This document shows, piece by piece, positions 37,119-46,665 of a stretch of 64,000 bases of DNA. Positions within the stretch are counted from its first letter, which is position 1; each line of letters opens with the position of its first letter. Made by a program: the position numbers and the translations under genes. Below the pieces are notes generated by a model that worked only from the letters and a program-made list of their open reading frames with translations, searched no databases and was not told the DNA's origin. The DNA is from Phormidium sp. FACHB-1136. GTDB lineage: Bacteria; Cyanobacteriota; Cyanobacteriia; Phormidesmidales; Phormidesmidaceae. The stretch spans positions 16,279-80,278 of the forward strand of contig NZ_JACJRS010000012.1 in NCBI RefSeq assembly GCF_014697375.1, written 5' to 3'.

Positions 37119-37544
37119 CTAGGTTGCACCCCAAGTTTGAAGCCACTGCACCATCTCCACGGGCAGCGGATGGCGGCGGCGGGGCTGGGTTTCGATGCAC
37201 ACATGACGGGTGAGGGCGGCGGCTAGGGGGCGGTCGGCCCCGGTCTCGGTCTCACGATAGAGGTGGTAGGCGACCTCAAAACTGGCCTCCTCCAACCGCA
37301 TAGGGCGGAGGGTGATGGTGACGATATCTCCGCAACAGAGGGGGCGGTGGTAGTCCATGCTGGCGTGAACAATCGGGTAGGCCAAGGAAGCCGTGGGGCT
37401 AAAAAAGGTTCTGACATCCACCCCAGCGGCCTGAAGGGAGTCTTCGTAGGCGGCATGGCAAATGGTAAGGCCACGGGCAAAATAAACCACCCCCGCTGCA
37501 TCGGTATCCTGAAACCGAATTGGGTAGCTGCGGGTGAAGGCCAT
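37119..37544 (-). CDS. 4HBT-family acyl-CoA thioesterase (DHNA-CoA hydrolase-like)
   Basis: A 141-aa hot-dog-fold thioesterase. RFQDTDAAGVVYFA contains the catalytic Asp15, followed by the helix CHAAYEDSLQAAG and strands DYHRPLCCGDIVTI and FEVAYHLYR. It is close in form to Synechocystis Slr0204, the 1,4-dihydroxy-2-naphthoyl-CoA thioesterase of phylloquinone synthesis, so that role is likely but not proven. ATG 37544 follows GAGG by 7 bp; TTG upstream is less likely. Confidence 0.88.
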   Translation of the reverse strand: MAFTRSYPIRFQDTDAAGVVYFARGLTICHAAYEDSLQAAGVDVRTFFSPTASLAYPIVHASMDYHRPLCCGDIVTITLRPMRLEEASFEVAYHLYRETETGADRPLAAALTRHVCIETQPRRRHPLPVEMVQWLQTWGAT

Positions 37545-37595
37545 GGGCCGCCTCAAGGTTTCCAAGTCATCCAATTAAGCCGTATCTCAGATCCA

Positions 37596-38783
37596 TTAGC
37601 TGGCGTTAGGCTGGGCCGGACGGTAGGGGTAGTCTACCAGGGTATCTGGGGAATCGGCGGCGCTGGCTTCGGTGGGGGTAGATGTGCCTTGCCCTAGCGC
37701 TGCCATCGGGTTGTTGATGAGGTTCATCAGGTTGGCGATGCCGTACTCCAGCACTTCGCCAGGATCCATCGCTACCCAGCCATCGCCCGTCAGTTGCCGT
37801 ACCTCAAAGTGCAGGTGGGGGCCAGTGGAGGTTCCGGTGCTACCCACGAGGCCAATTACCTCACCCTGCTCAATCCATTCTCCAGAGCGCACCGCAATTT
37901 GAGCCAGGTGGGCGTAGCGGGACTCTAGGTTGCCGTCACCGTGGCGCAAAATCACCGTCAACCCGTAGCCCCCCAGGGATCCTGCCACCGCCACCCGTCC
38001 GGCCTGGGTGGCCAGCACTGGGGTACCCATGGGAGCAGCTAGGTCAGTACCGGAGTGGAAGCGCCAGGTTTGGTGGATGGGGTGCATTCGCCAACCAAAC
38101 ACGGAAGAAATCGGTGCTGGAATCGAGAGGGGAAAGACAAATTCTTCGTTACCCCGACGCAGAATATTGAGGGGGCGAATTCGATCATTCAGGGCGGCAC
38201 GACTGACCACCATGGTGCTGTTGAGGCTCATGCCACGGGGGCTAACGGTCACTGGCCCGGAAGGCAACCGCGATCCTCCCACCAGGTCACCCGTCGCGGT
38301 TAGGGCACCGTTGGAGGTAGCGGCAATGCCAGAACCAGGGATGGTGGCAGAGGCGGTGCCACAGCTTGAGGCGGTTTGTCCACCAGCCACCGTGATTTGA
38401 CAGCCCGTTGCCCGATCAGAAAACACCACACTCGGCGTCGCCGGAGCTTCGGTGGCTCCAACGTTGTAGCCCGTGGGGTCGATGAACACGCTGTTGTAAC
38501 CTGCGGGCACCGATTCATCGGCGGCAACTTGCCCAGGAACAACCAGATCGGCGGCACGGGGAATAGCGGGGCTGGGGGCAGCAGGACTGGGGGCAGCAGG
38601 GGCCATCCTAGGGCCGGGGCTGACCGCCGGACTGGGGCTCAGTTCTGGGCTCGCTTCAGGGGTGCCCACCGTTGCACTGGGGGCTGGGGCCGGGGTTAGC
38701 AAACTCTCGGCCATAATCGGCGCAGAGGCAGGCTCAGGAATGACGATGGCCGCTGCATTGGGGGGTGGAACCGGAGGTTGCAT
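37596..38783 (-). CDS. M23 family metallopeptidase (LytM-like)
   Basis: A 395-aa protein. The first 200 residues are Pro/Ala/Ser-rich and low in complexity; the C-terminal domain is a zinc-dependent peptidoglycan endopeptidase with His243 and Asp247 (FHSGTDLA) and His323 and His325 (GPHLHFE), plus GWRMHPI upstream. All metal and catalytic residues are present, so it should be active on cell-wall peptides. No signal peptide is visible at the N-terminus and an in-frame TAG lies two codons before the ATG, so the export signal is missing or was lost. Confidence 0.9.
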   Translation of the reverse strand: MQPPVPPPNAAAIVIPEPASAPIMAESLLTPAPAPSATVGTPEASPELSPSPAVSPGPRMAPAAPSPAAPSPAIPRAADLVVPGQVAADESVPAGYNSVFIDPTGYNVGATEAPATPSVVFSDRATGCQITVAGGQTASSCGTASATIPGSGIAATSNGALTATGDLVGGSRLPSGPVTVSPRGMSLNSTMVVSRAALNDRIRPLNILRRGNEEFVFPLSIPAPISSVFGWRMHPIHQTWRFHSGTDLAAPMGTPVLATQAGRVAVAGSLGGYGLTVILRHGDGNLESRYAHLAQIAVRSGEWIEQGEVIGLVGSTGTSTGPHLHFEVRQLTGDGWVAMDPGEVLEYGIANLMNLINNPMAALGQGTSTPTEASAADSPDTLVDYPYRPAQPNAS

Positions 38784-38882
38784 GGGCTAGTTTACGTGGG
38801 GGAAGAGACGACGTGGGGAAAACGTTGGATTCAGGACAGCGGTGGGTAGAAACAGGCTTTGGAGGGTAGCACCTACCAATCG

Positions 38883-39725
38883 CTACGCATTGTAGCCTAA
38901 AGTGACTTCGCCGGGTTTAACCTCCATCTCTAGGAAGATCCCAGCCGAATCAGACGGGATCTGCACCTTCAGGTTCCCGGAGGGTGCGATCCCCGTCACC
39001 GTGCCCTGGTTTTGACCCACGACCACCGTTCGACCTAAATGGCTCATGTGCTGCTGGTAGAGGTTTAAAAAGGCTAGATCGCCCTGGTTTTGCCACCGAT
39101 GATAGCCCTGCATCAGTCCATAAAGTGCCACAGCGGCGAGGTTCTCTAGGCTGCCGAGGTGAGCAGATAGATCGGTCAGAGGCACCGCCGACTGGGGGCA
39201 GGCCAAGATCTGCTGAAGCGAAATGCCCGTGGGGGGCACCGGGTTACTGTAGTTCAACCCTAGACCAACCACGGCGACCGGAACGCGATCCCCCTGGATC
39301 CGCGTGTCTACTAAAAGGCCCCCCAGTTTGCGACCCTCTACCACGAGATCGTTGGGCCATTTCACCTGCACCGGAATGCCTAGATGGCGGAGACTGGTTG
39401 CCAATCCCCAGGCACTCGCCAGGGTGAGGTAGGGGCTGCGCTGCACCGTCATTTCTGGGCGCAGTCCGAGGGAGAGATACAGCCCCCCCTGTTCCGACTG
39501 CCACACTCGACCCCATTGCCCCCGTCCAGATTGCTGGGTGCCTGCGATTAAGACTGATCCCGCCGCCGCCCCCGCCATCATCTGGGCCATCAAATCTTGA
39601 TTGGTAGACCCAGTTTCCGCTACCCATTGCAGGTGAAACTGGGGCCGCAGTCTCCCCCCTTCGGGCAACAGGCCAAGGGCACTGGGAGGTTGCCGTAGGG
39701 CTTGGTATAGCTGGTGCAGATCCAC
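38883..39725 (-). CDS. birA: biotin--[acetyl-CoA-carboxylase] ligase
   Basis: A 280-aa enzyme that attaches biotin to the carboxyl-carrier protein of acetyl-CoA carboxylase. It has the ATP/biotin loop QQSGRGQWGRVW, VKWPNDLVVEGRKLGGLL and a C-terminal SH3-like part. There is no N-terminal helix-turn-helix, so it is not a repressor, unlike Escherichia coli BirA. The start is GTG 39725; a TAA lies three codons upstream and no earlier start is open. The gene diverges from msrA. bioA lies 20 kb further on. Confidence 0.93.
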   Translation of the reverse strand: MDLHQLYQALRQPPSALGLLPEGGRLRPQFHLQWVAETGSTNQDLMAQMMAGAAAGSVLIAGTQQSGRGQWGRVWQSEQGGLYLSLGLRPEMTVQRSPYLTLASAWGLATSLRHLGIPVQVKWPNDLVVEGRKLGGLLVDTRIQGDRVPVAVVGLGLNYSNPVPPTGISLQQILACPQSAVPLTDLSAHLGSLENLAAVALYGLMQGYHRWQNQGDLAFLNLYQQHMSHLGRTVVVGQNQGTVTGIAPSGNLKVQIPSDSAGIFLEMEVKPGEVTLGYNA

Positions 39726-39802
39726 GTTGGGTTATCGAAGCCATCCCTGGGAAACTTAGCCTATAGTAAGCGTAGACGGTAAGTAGCACTCCAGAAAGAT
39801 CT

Positions 39803-40462
39803 ATGGTTTTCTTTGGCTTAGGTAAAGGCAAAAAGACGGAAATGCCCTCTCCCCAAGACGCTCTGCCGGGGCGCACCACCCCCATGTCGGTACCGAGTCA
39901 ACACTATGTCAATCGCCATGCCCTTCAGCCCCCGTTCCCGGATGGAATGGAAACGGCGATGTTTGGCCTCGGTTGCTTTTGGGGAGCCGAGCGCAAATTT
40001 TGGCAGCAAGCGGGCGTCTACACCACGGCGGTGGGCTATGCGGCGGGCTATACCCCCAACCCCACCTACCAAGAGGTGTGCTCTAGCCTGACGGGCCACA
40101 ACGAGGTGGTTTTGGTGGTGTTCGATCCCCAGGTGGTGAGCTACGAGCAACTGCTGAAGGTGTTCTGGGAAAGCCACAACCCCACCCAGGGAATGCGCCA
40201 GGGCAACGATGTGGGCACCCAGTACCGCTCTGGCATCTACACCTACTCGCCAGACCAAAAGCGGTTGGCGGAATCCTCCCAGCAGGTCTACCAACAGGCG
40301 CTCTCGGCGGCGGGCTACGGCACCATCACCACCGAAATTTTGGATGCCCCAGCGTTCTACTATGCCGAAGCCTATCATCAGCAATATTTGGCCAAAAACC
40401 CCGGTGGCTACTGTGGCCTTGGCGGCACCAATGTCGCCTGTCCGGTGGGTCTGGCCGTTTAG
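39803..40462 (+). CDS. msrA: peptide-methionine (S)-S-oxide reductase MsrA
   Basis: A 219-aa enzyme that reduces methionine-S-sulfoxide. The catalytic Cys58 sits in GCFWGAE, followed by [27 protein letters not shown] and [26 protein letters not shown], all diagnostic. The C-terminus ends [16 protein letters not shown] with two further cysteines, the likely resolving residues. The N-terminal 45 residues are an extension common in cyanobacterial forms. Confidence 0.97.
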   Translation: MVFFGLGKGKKTEMPSPQDALPGRTTPMSVPSQHYVNRHALQPPFPDGMETAMFGLGCFWGAERKFWQQAGVYTTAVGYAAGYTPNPTYQEVCSSLTGHNEVVLVVFDPQVVSYEQLLKVFWESHNPTQGMRQGNDVGTQYRSGIYTYSPDQKRLAESSQQVYQQALSAAGYGTITTEILDAPAFYYAEAYHQQYLAKNPGGYCGLGGTNVACPVGLAV

Positions 40463-40509
40463 AACTGGCCCGTTGCTAACGTTTCTGCGATTTTCTCTGC
40501 GGTTTTACC

Positions 40510-41355
40510 ATGGGCACCCCGATTACCGTTGCCGACCTTATCCAGCGTCTAGAAGCCTGGGCACCCCCCCAATGGCAAGAAAGCTGGGATAACTGCGGCT
40601 GGCAGGTGGAATCAGGGGTGCGCGATCATCCGGCCCGCGTCCTAATTTGCCTCACCCCCACCCTGGCCGTTATGGAGGAAGCCTTGGCCCTCCGGCAGCA
40701 GGGCATAGCGGTGAACCTGATCTTGGCCCACCATCCGCTGATTTTTAGCCCGCTGAAATCGATTACCCAGGGCGACCCAGTGGGGCAGATGGTCTACCAG
40801 GCCATCACCCACGGCATCGGCCTCTATAGCGCCCACACCAACTTCGACCAGGTGGCGGGGGGGACAGCGGATACCCTGGCCCAAATGCTCCATCTGCACA
40901 ACCCGGAACCCGTGGTGCCCACCCAGCCAGGGGTAGGCTATGGCCGTGTGGGAGACCTCACCCCGGCCCCGGATCTGCAAGCCCTGTTGGCCAAAATTCA
41001 GCACATCCTCGCCCCGCCCCGGTTAATCTATTCCCCGGCGATTGATCGCCAACAACCGATCCAGCGCCTTGCCGTGTTGGGCGGATCGGGGGCCAGCTTT
41101 TTGGGGGCTGTCGCCAAAACCGGAGCCCAGGCTTACCTAACGGCAGACTGCAAATTCCACCAGTTCCAGGAGGCCCGTGATCGCGGGATTATCCTGATTG
41201 ACGCCGGACACTATGCTACCGAGCGCCCCGCCTGTGCTGCCTGGGTCAACTGGGCCAAGGATCAGGGGGGGGCCTGGGCCAAGCTCAGCCAGCGGGATGA
41301 GGATTTCCGTCAGTTTTTAGCCTCGGAGGTTGCGGGTGCTGTGGGTGAAGCCTGA
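40510..41355 (+). CDS. Nif3-like dinuclear metal centre protein
   Basis: A 281-aa Nif3/YbgI family protein. Metal-binding blocks are visible: ILAHHPLIFSP (His pair), YSAHTNFDQVAGGTADTLA, LTADCKFHQFQEA and IDAGHYATERPA. Members assemble as hexamers with a dinuclear site; GTP cyclohydrolase activity has been proposed for some. It follows msrA by 47 bp, so co-transcription is likely. The last 46 bp overlap the end of the convergent gene on the other strand. Confidence 0.93.
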   Translation: MGTPITVADLIQRLEAWAPPQWQESWDNCGWQVESGVRDHPARVLICLTPTLAVMEEALALRQQGIAVNLILAHHPLIFSPLKSITQGDPVGQMVYQAITHGIGLYSAHTNFDQVAGGTADTLAQMLHLHNPEPVVPTQPGVGYGRVGDLTPAPDLQALLAKIQHILAPPRLIYSPAIDRQQPIQRLAVLGGSGASFLGAVAKTGAQAYLTADCKFHQFQEARDRGIILIDAGHYATERPACAAWVNWAKDQGGAWAKLSQRDEDFRQFLASEVAGAVGEA

Positions 41356-41744
41356 CCTCCTTGGGCACAGACATAGTCCAGGGTTTGGGCATTGAGGGGA
41401 TCGCCCTCGACCGAACGCCAGGTTAAATCGCCCGGTTTGCCGTTGTAGTCCACGTCCCGAAACTGCCGTTCCTGGCAGCGATATTCCGTGGTGTAGGTGG
41501 TGCGCTGGGTGGGCTGCTGTCGTTGATTTTGGTAGAGGCTGCGCACCTGTATCGTCCCTTCCGGCAGGGTTTGGATAGAGGCGGCATCAATGAACTGCTG
41601 CTCTAGGCCGGGAGGGGTGACGGGTAACCAATCGCTGGCTAGGGCCGGAGCCCCCCAGGTGAAGCCGATGATGAACAGGGCCAGCCCCCAACGGACTAGG
41701 GCAAATCCCCCAGATATGAACCGAGCCATCGTACGATCCGGCAT
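41310..41744 (-). CDS. exported hypothetical protein
   Basis: A 144-aa protein with a good signal peptide (RWGLALFIIGFTWGAPALA-SDW). The mature part contains LEQQFIDAASIQTLPEGTIQVRSLYQNQR, EYRCQERQFRDVDYNGKPGD and a C-terminal Thr/Pro/Ala tail, with two cysteines that could pair. This resembles a small family of cyanobacterial surface-exported proteins without assigned role. ATG 41744 or ATG 41729 could start it. Its 3' end overlaps the Nif3-like gene tail to tail by 46 bp. Confidence 0.75.
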   Translation of the reverse strand: MPDRTMARFISGGFALVRWGLALFIIGFTWGAPALASDWLPVTPPGLEQQFIDAASIQTLPEGTIQVRSLYQNQRQQPTQRTTYTTEYRCQERQFRDVDYNGKPGDLTWRSVEGDPLNAQTLDYVCAQGGQASPTAPATSEAKN

Positions 41745-41816
41745 CACCCCCCCCAGCCTTCAATCATCCTGCAACCGTTCCATTCTGCAATAGTTCCATT
41801 CAACTATTGGCCACAG

Positions 41817-41844
41817 CAAAAAAGGCTCTGCATCGCAGAGCCTT
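41817..41844 (-). terminator. Rho-independent terminator of the RRM gene
   Basis: Reading the minus strand, AAGGCTCTGC-GAT-GCAGAGCCTT (41844-41822) is a perfect 10-bp stem followed by a T-run (41823-41818). It lies about 70 bp after the RRM gene stop. A second stem-loop (CCCTTCGGCT/AGCTGAAGGG, about 41870-41890) stands between them. Confidence 0.88.
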
Positions 41845-41912
41845 GAGTTTGGTCGCTAAAGGAGATCACCCTTCGGCTAAAGCTGAAGGGAAAATCGACC
41901 CATAGCTGAGGT

Positions 41913-42224
41913 CTAGAAACTGGTGCGACGATATTGGCCGCCGCCACCACCGGAGCGGCTACCGCTAGCGTCACGGTTGTCATCGCGGGGGCGAGCTTTG
42001 TTCACCCGCATTTCCCGACCCATCCATTCAGCGCCATCCAAGGCTTCGATGACGGTGTCTTCTTGGGTTTCGGCGGTCATATCCACAAAAGCAAAGCCAC
42101 GAGGCTTCCCGGTTTCCCGATCAATGGGCAGGCTAACGCGGCTGACAGCACCGTATTCGTTGAAGACGCGCTCTAGGTCTTCACGGGTGACATCGTAGGA
42201 CAAGTTACCAACATAAATAGACAT
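41913..42224 (-). CDS. RRM-type RNA-binding protein (Rbp family)
   Basis: A 103-aa protein with one RNA-recognition motif: RNP2 is IYVGNL (3-8) and RNP1 is RGFAFVDM (42-49). A Gly/Ser/Arg tail (SGSRSGGGGGQYRR) follows, as in cyanobacterial RbpA-type proteins, which are often cold-induced and bind mRNA. GGAG lies about 9 bp before the ATG and the gene ends in a strong terminator, so it is a monocistron. The tail places it with the glycine-rich subgroup. Confidence 0.95.
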   Translation of the reverse strand: MSIYVGNLSYDVTREDLERVFNEYGAVSRVSLPIDRETGKPRGFAFVDMTAETQEDTVIEALDGAEWMGREMRVNKARPRDDNRDASGSRSGGGGGQYRRTSF

Positions 42225-42444
42225 TAGGATTCTCTCCAGAATTGACGAATGTATCGAGTAAACGGAGAAGAACCTGTGTCGGAAATCGAAATGAAATGAA
42301 ACAAGCGTAATCTACCGAAAACTGACTATAGGCATGGTAGCACTCTCCCGACGGGGTTGGGGTGGGTGGGCCAAACTTCCTGGCAGGTGGGGGTGGGGCG
42401 ACGAATGAGCAGGCATGGCCCTCACCGCCCTGGAGCATGGCCCC

Positions 42445-45400
42445 CTAGGCAATTTGTGGATTGTATTGCGTCAAAAAAGCCTGGACTTGGTGGCTGGTGA
42501 GGGGTTGGGCAAAAAAATAGCCCTGGCCGCTGTGGCATTGATGGGCTTGGAGGTACTGCATTTGCCCATGGGTTTCGATGCCTTCGGCCACCACTTTTAG
42601 GTTTAGGCTGTTGGCCAGATTGAGGATGGCCCGAACGATGGTGCCATTGTCGTCAGAGTTGTCCGGGGAGGAAGGGTAAACGGGTGAGGCAGGATGACCT
42701 TGCAGGGAATCGATGAAGGATTTGTCGATTTTGAGGATGTCGATGGGGAAGCGGTGCAAATAGCTGAGGGAGGAGTAGCCTGTCCCGAAGTCGTCCACGC
42801 AGATTTGGATGTGGCGCTGTCGCAGTTGGCGCAAGAGTTCGATGGCGGCCTGGGCGTTTTGGATGAGAACGGTCTCGGTGATCTCAATTTTGAGGTACCG
42901 ACCGCTGATCTCGTTGGCCACGAGGGCGCGATCAATTTGGGGAATCAGATCGGGGCGCATGAACTGTTTGCCCGATAGATTCACGTTGATAGAGAGGGGG
43001 ATGTGGGGGTATTGCAGTTGCCACTGGCGCAGTTGTTGGCAGGCTTGGTTGAGCGCCCACAGGTCAAGGCTGGCGATCAGGCCCGTACTCTCGGCGACGG
43101 GGATGAAGTCGTTGGGGGGCACAAGGCCAGCGGTGGGATGGTGCCACCGCATCAGCGCCTCAAACCCCTCCACCTGGAAGGTTTTGAGATTGATCACAGG
43201 TTGGTAATACAGGACAAATTCCTGGCGGTCGATGGCCCGCTGAAGGTCGCCTTCCACCTGCATTTGCCGAACGGCACGGGCGTGCATGGGGGCATCAAAA
43301 ATGGCGTATTCTCGACCGCTTTTTTTGGCCTGGTACATGGCAATGTCGGCATCGCGCAGGACGTGGTTGGGGTCGGTGTAGGCGAGGGAACCGAGGGCAA
43401 TGCCGATGCTGGCCCGCACAAAGACCTCGTAGCCCTCTAGGATCATGGGGGTTTCTAGGACGGCATGGATGCGGCGAGCCAGGTTCACGGCGACCTGGCT
43501 ATCGGCAAGGTGGGTGAGCAGCACCACAAATTCATCTCCACCGAGGCGGGCGGCGGTGTCGGTGGGGCGCAGGCAGCTTAGCAGACGCTGGGCAACGGCA
43601 CAGAGAAGTTGGTCACCAATGCTGTGGCCCAAGCTGTCGTTGACCACTTTAAAGCGATCTAGATCCAGGAACAGCACCGCAAACTGATGGCCAACGGGCA
43701 CCCGCAGGTCGCCATCGTAGGCATCGGTGTTGGCGTTGGGCGGGGGGCAGGCGGCTGGATTGGGGCTAACCTGGCGCAGGTGGGTCATAGCCTGGGAGAG
43801 CCGCTCCAAAAATAACACTCGGTTGGGTAGGGCGGTGAGCTTGTCGTGGAGCGCCTCATGGCGCAGTTTGGCTTCTAGGCGCTTGCGTTCCGCCAGTTCG
43901 GCCTGGGCCTGCTGATAGAGTTCCGCCTGCTGGATGGCAATCGCGAGGTGATCCGCCACCCGTTTGATGAGTTGTTGCTCCTCGGTGCTCCAACGGCGAG
44001 GATGGTGGCATTGGTGAAGGCTCAGCACCCCCTTGACTTGGCCCCGATAGCGAATCGACACCGCCAGCATGGCCCCAATAGCGTAGGTGTGGGCGGTGGA
44101 TCGCAGCGGATCCATGATGGGATCTTGGTTGACATCATCTACCGCAACGGGGAATTCCTGGGCCAAAATGGCCTGGGCGTGGGGGTTGCCCTCAATGGGA
44201 ATAGTGATGCCCTTGAGCCCTTCAAGGCCTGGAGCGGCGGCGGCGGTGGTGTGGGTCATGGTCGGATCGGTGGGCTGACAGAGGATGACCAGACTACGAC
44301 TCACCTGGAACACCTGAAGCATTTGATCCGCCGCCCGCTGGAGCAGATCCTCCAGTTCTAGGCTGTCGCTGATGGCCGTGACAATGGTGTTGAGCAGCTT
44401 TTCCTGCTGGGCCAGCAGAGCCGTTTGGGCTAAAAGCTCCCCCTGGTAGAGGGCGATGGCTAGTTGATCGGCCAGTTGCTTTACTAGATCGATTTCCTTG
44501 GCCAGCCAAGACCGGGGGGCGCGGCAGTGGTGTACGCACAGCAACCCCCAGAGGGTATCTCCATAATTAATGGGAATCACCAGATTGGCCTGCACCTGGA
44601 AGCCCTCGAGCAGCCGACGATGGCAGGGATTCATCTCCGCCAGGGCCACATCGGCAATCTGGCTGATCTCGCCCTGGCGATAGCGATCCACCATTTCCGG
44701 GTGGGTCATAAAGCAGGTATCTTCTACGGTGGTGCCCAGGGTTGGCAACCACGGGGGCTGCACCGACTCCACGGCCACGATGCCACTCCAGTTTGGGGTG
44801 AACTGGTAGACCAAAACTCGATCCGTCTGGAGCAATTGCCGCACATCATCGACACTGGTTTGCAAGATTTCAGCCACATCCAAAGACTGGTGAATGTGCT
44901 GGGTGAGGGTACGTAAAAGGCGCTCTTCCTCCGCCTGCCGATGGCTGATCTGCTGGGCCTCCACCAGGGCGGTAATGTCGGTGGCAATGGAGCCAATCGC
45001 CCCGGTGCCGTCCTCGGCCTGGGTCATGATGGGGAAAATGACGGTGCTAAAAACCTTTTTCCCAGTGGTTAGGGTCATCCGATCCTCCACCGTCATGGGG
45101 GTTTGGCTGGTAATCACCCGCTGAATCCGCTCCATAAATAGCGGAACCAGATCCGGCGAGATAAACCTTGAGATGGGTTGCCCTACCATCTCCTTGGCCT
45201 GAAGGTGGAACTGATCCGCTGCGGCTTGGTTCACATTGAGGTAGATGCCGTTACCATCAATAAACGTGACCAAGGCGGGGGTATTGGCAATGAAGGATTC
45301 TAGCTGGGCGGTGGTTTGGGAGAGGGCCAGTTCCGCCCGCTTGCGATCACTATAGTCAAAAATGATCGTGTCCCAGGCGGTGTCGCCATTGTCGAGGCGT

Positions 45401-46665
45401 TCAGGCCGACCAACCCCGTGAATCCACTTTTGCTGCCCCTTTGGGGTATTGATGCGCCAGTCATGTCCCCAGGTTGTTAGGTCGCGGGCCGATTCCTGCA
45501 CCGACTCCCACATGGCCGCACGATCATCGGGGTGTACGGTGCTCCACAGGGCTTGGGCATTCTCTAGGATCTGATCCGCCTCCACCTCCCAAACCTCCAC
45601 ACAACCCTGATTCATGTAACTAATGGAGTCGCTGCCATCGGCGTGGAGCACGTAACGAAAGATCGCCCCCGGCAGGTTGCTGGAGATATTGCGGAAACGT
45701 CGCTCGCTTTCCTGGAGCCGTTCCTCCGCTTCCTTGCGGTCGGTGATATCCACATCCACGCCGCGCATCACAAGGGGGTGGCCCTGGTCATCGTATTCCA
45801 CCGTGCCCTGCCCCAAGGCCCACCGCACGGAACCATCGACCCGCAAAAAGCGGAACTCAATGGTGTAGTTTTCTGTCTTGGCGATAGCCCGCTGGATCGC
45901 CTGTGCCACCCGATCCCGATCCTCCGGGTGAATCATGGCTTTGACGCTGTCAATGGATCCATCGAAACCGCCGGGAACTAGACCCATCAGTTTTTCTAGG
46001 CTGGCAGACCAAATGACTCGACCGCTGGGCAGATGCCATTCCCAGGTACCCATGTGGGCCGCTTCTAGGGCCGTGCGTAGGTGCTTTTCCTGAACTCGCA
46101 ACTGCTGCTCCGACACCTGCAAAGACGCAACCGCCTGTCGCAACTCGGTGATATCCCGCTGCACCCCACAGCAACCGATGACGCGCCCCTGGGCATCGTA
46201 GAGGCACATCGCATCGGTTGCGGCCACCAACACCGACCCATCAAAACGCCGCTCCTCTGTCTCCAAGGTCACCCGACCACTGGTGAGCAATTGCTTCAGG
46301 GCAAACCGTCCGACGGCTGGATTGTGGGCAAAGAAATCGGCCCAAGCCCACCCCAGGAGATCGCTGGGCTGGGCCAGATACTGATCGCAAAAGGCGCGGT
46401 TAACCTTGGTAATTTGCAGATGGGGCAATATATCGTCAAGTCCCCCGTCTGGATCGGTGGCGGGGGGCCAAACGACGGGTTGCTCTAGCCGCATCAGAAA
46501 GAAGCCGTCTAGGTTCTGATCAAACAGGAAACGGAGGAGGTGATCGTCCTCCGCGTGAAAGCCTCCATCAGCTAACTTCGTCCCACAATCCACCATCCCT
46601 GGGGCAATGGCTTCGGCCCAGGGGAATGAGTCAATCCCGTTATCCCACCGTGGGGCATCAACCAT
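42445..46665 (-). CDS. PAS/GAF diguanylate cyclase-phosphodiesterase (GGDEF-EAL)
   Basis: A 1406-aa soluble signalling protein. Order: four PAS domains (about 40-185, 200-315, 320-440 and 445-560), GAF1 (585-735), GAF2 (745-905), GGDEF (925-1120; RLGGDEFVVLL intact) and EAL (1135-1400; FEALMRWHHP, EITETVL, DDFGTGYSS). Both output motifs look catalytically complete, so it may make and degrade cyclic-di-GMP. GAF1 has DTCF (Cys651) and NPCH (Cys681), the pair expected in a DXCF-type cyanobacteriochrome; GAF2 has neither. The GGDEF N-terminus carries a Pro/Asn-rich insertion of some 30 residues. Confidence 0.95.
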   Translation of the reverse strand: MVDAPRWDNGIDSFPWAEAIAPGMVDCGTKLADGGFHAEDDHLLRFLFDQNLDGFFLMRLEQPVVWPPATDPDGGLDDILPHLQITKVNRAFCDQYLAQPSDLLGWAWADFFAHNPAVGRFALKQLLTSGRVTLETEERRFDGSVLVAATDAMCLYDAQGRVIGCCGVQRDITELRQAVASLQVSEQQLRVQEKHLRTALEAAHMGTWEWHLPSGRVIWSASLEKLMGLVPGGFDGSIDSVKAMIHPEDRDRVAQAIQRAIAKTENYTIEFRFLRVDGSVRWALGQGTVEYDDQGHPLVMRGVDVDITDRKEAEERLQESERRFRNISSNLPGAIFRYVLHADGSDSISYMNQGCVEVWEVEADQILENAQALWSTVHPDDRAAMWESVQESARDLTTWGHDWRINTPKGQQKWIHGVGRPERLDNGDTAWDTIIFDYSDRKRAELALSQTTAQLESFIANTPALVTFIDGNGIYLNVNQAAADQFHLQAKEMVGQPISRFISPDLVPLFMERIQRVITSQTPMTVEDRMTLTTGKKVFSTVIFPIMTQAEDGTGAIGSIATDITALVEAQQISHRQAEEERLLRTLTQHIHQSLDVAEILQTSVDDVRQLLQTDRVLVYQFTPNWSGIVAVESVQPPWLPTLGTTVEDTCFMTHPEMVDRYRQGEISQIADVALAEMNPCHRRLLEGFQVQANLVIPINYGDTLWGLLCVHHCRAPRSWLAKEIDLVKQLADQLAIALYQGELLAQTALLAQQEKLLNTIVTAISDSLELEDLLQRAADQMLQVFQVSRSLVILCQPTDPTMTHTTAAAAPGLEGLKGITIPIEGNPHAQAILAQEFPVAVDDVNQDPIMDPLRSTAHTYAIGAMLAVSIRYRGQVKGVLSLHQCHHPRRWSTEEQQLIKRVADHLAIAIQQAELYQQAQAELAERKRLEAKLRHEALHDKLTALPNRVLFLERLSQAMTHLRQVSPNPAACPPPNANTDAYDGDLRVPVGHQFAVLFLDLDRFKVVNDSLGHSIGDQLLCAVAQRLLSCLRPTDTAARLGGDEFVVLLTHLADSQVAVNLARRIHAVLETPMILEGYEVFVRASIGIALGSLAYTDPNHVLRDADIAMYQAKKSGREYAIFDAPMHARAVRQMQVEGDLQRAIDRQEFVLYYQPVINLKTFQVEGFEALMRWHHPTAGLVPPNDFIPVAESTGLIASLDLWALNQACQQLRQWQLQYPHIPLSINVNLSGKQFMRPDLIPQIDRALVANEISGRYLKIEITETVLIQNAQAAIELLRQLRQRHIQICVDDFGTGYSSLSYLHRFPIDILKIDKSFIDSLQGHPASPVYPSSPDNSDDNGTIVRAILNLANSLNLKVVAEGIETHGQMQYLQAHQCHSGQGYFFAQPLTSHQVQAFLTQYNPQIA

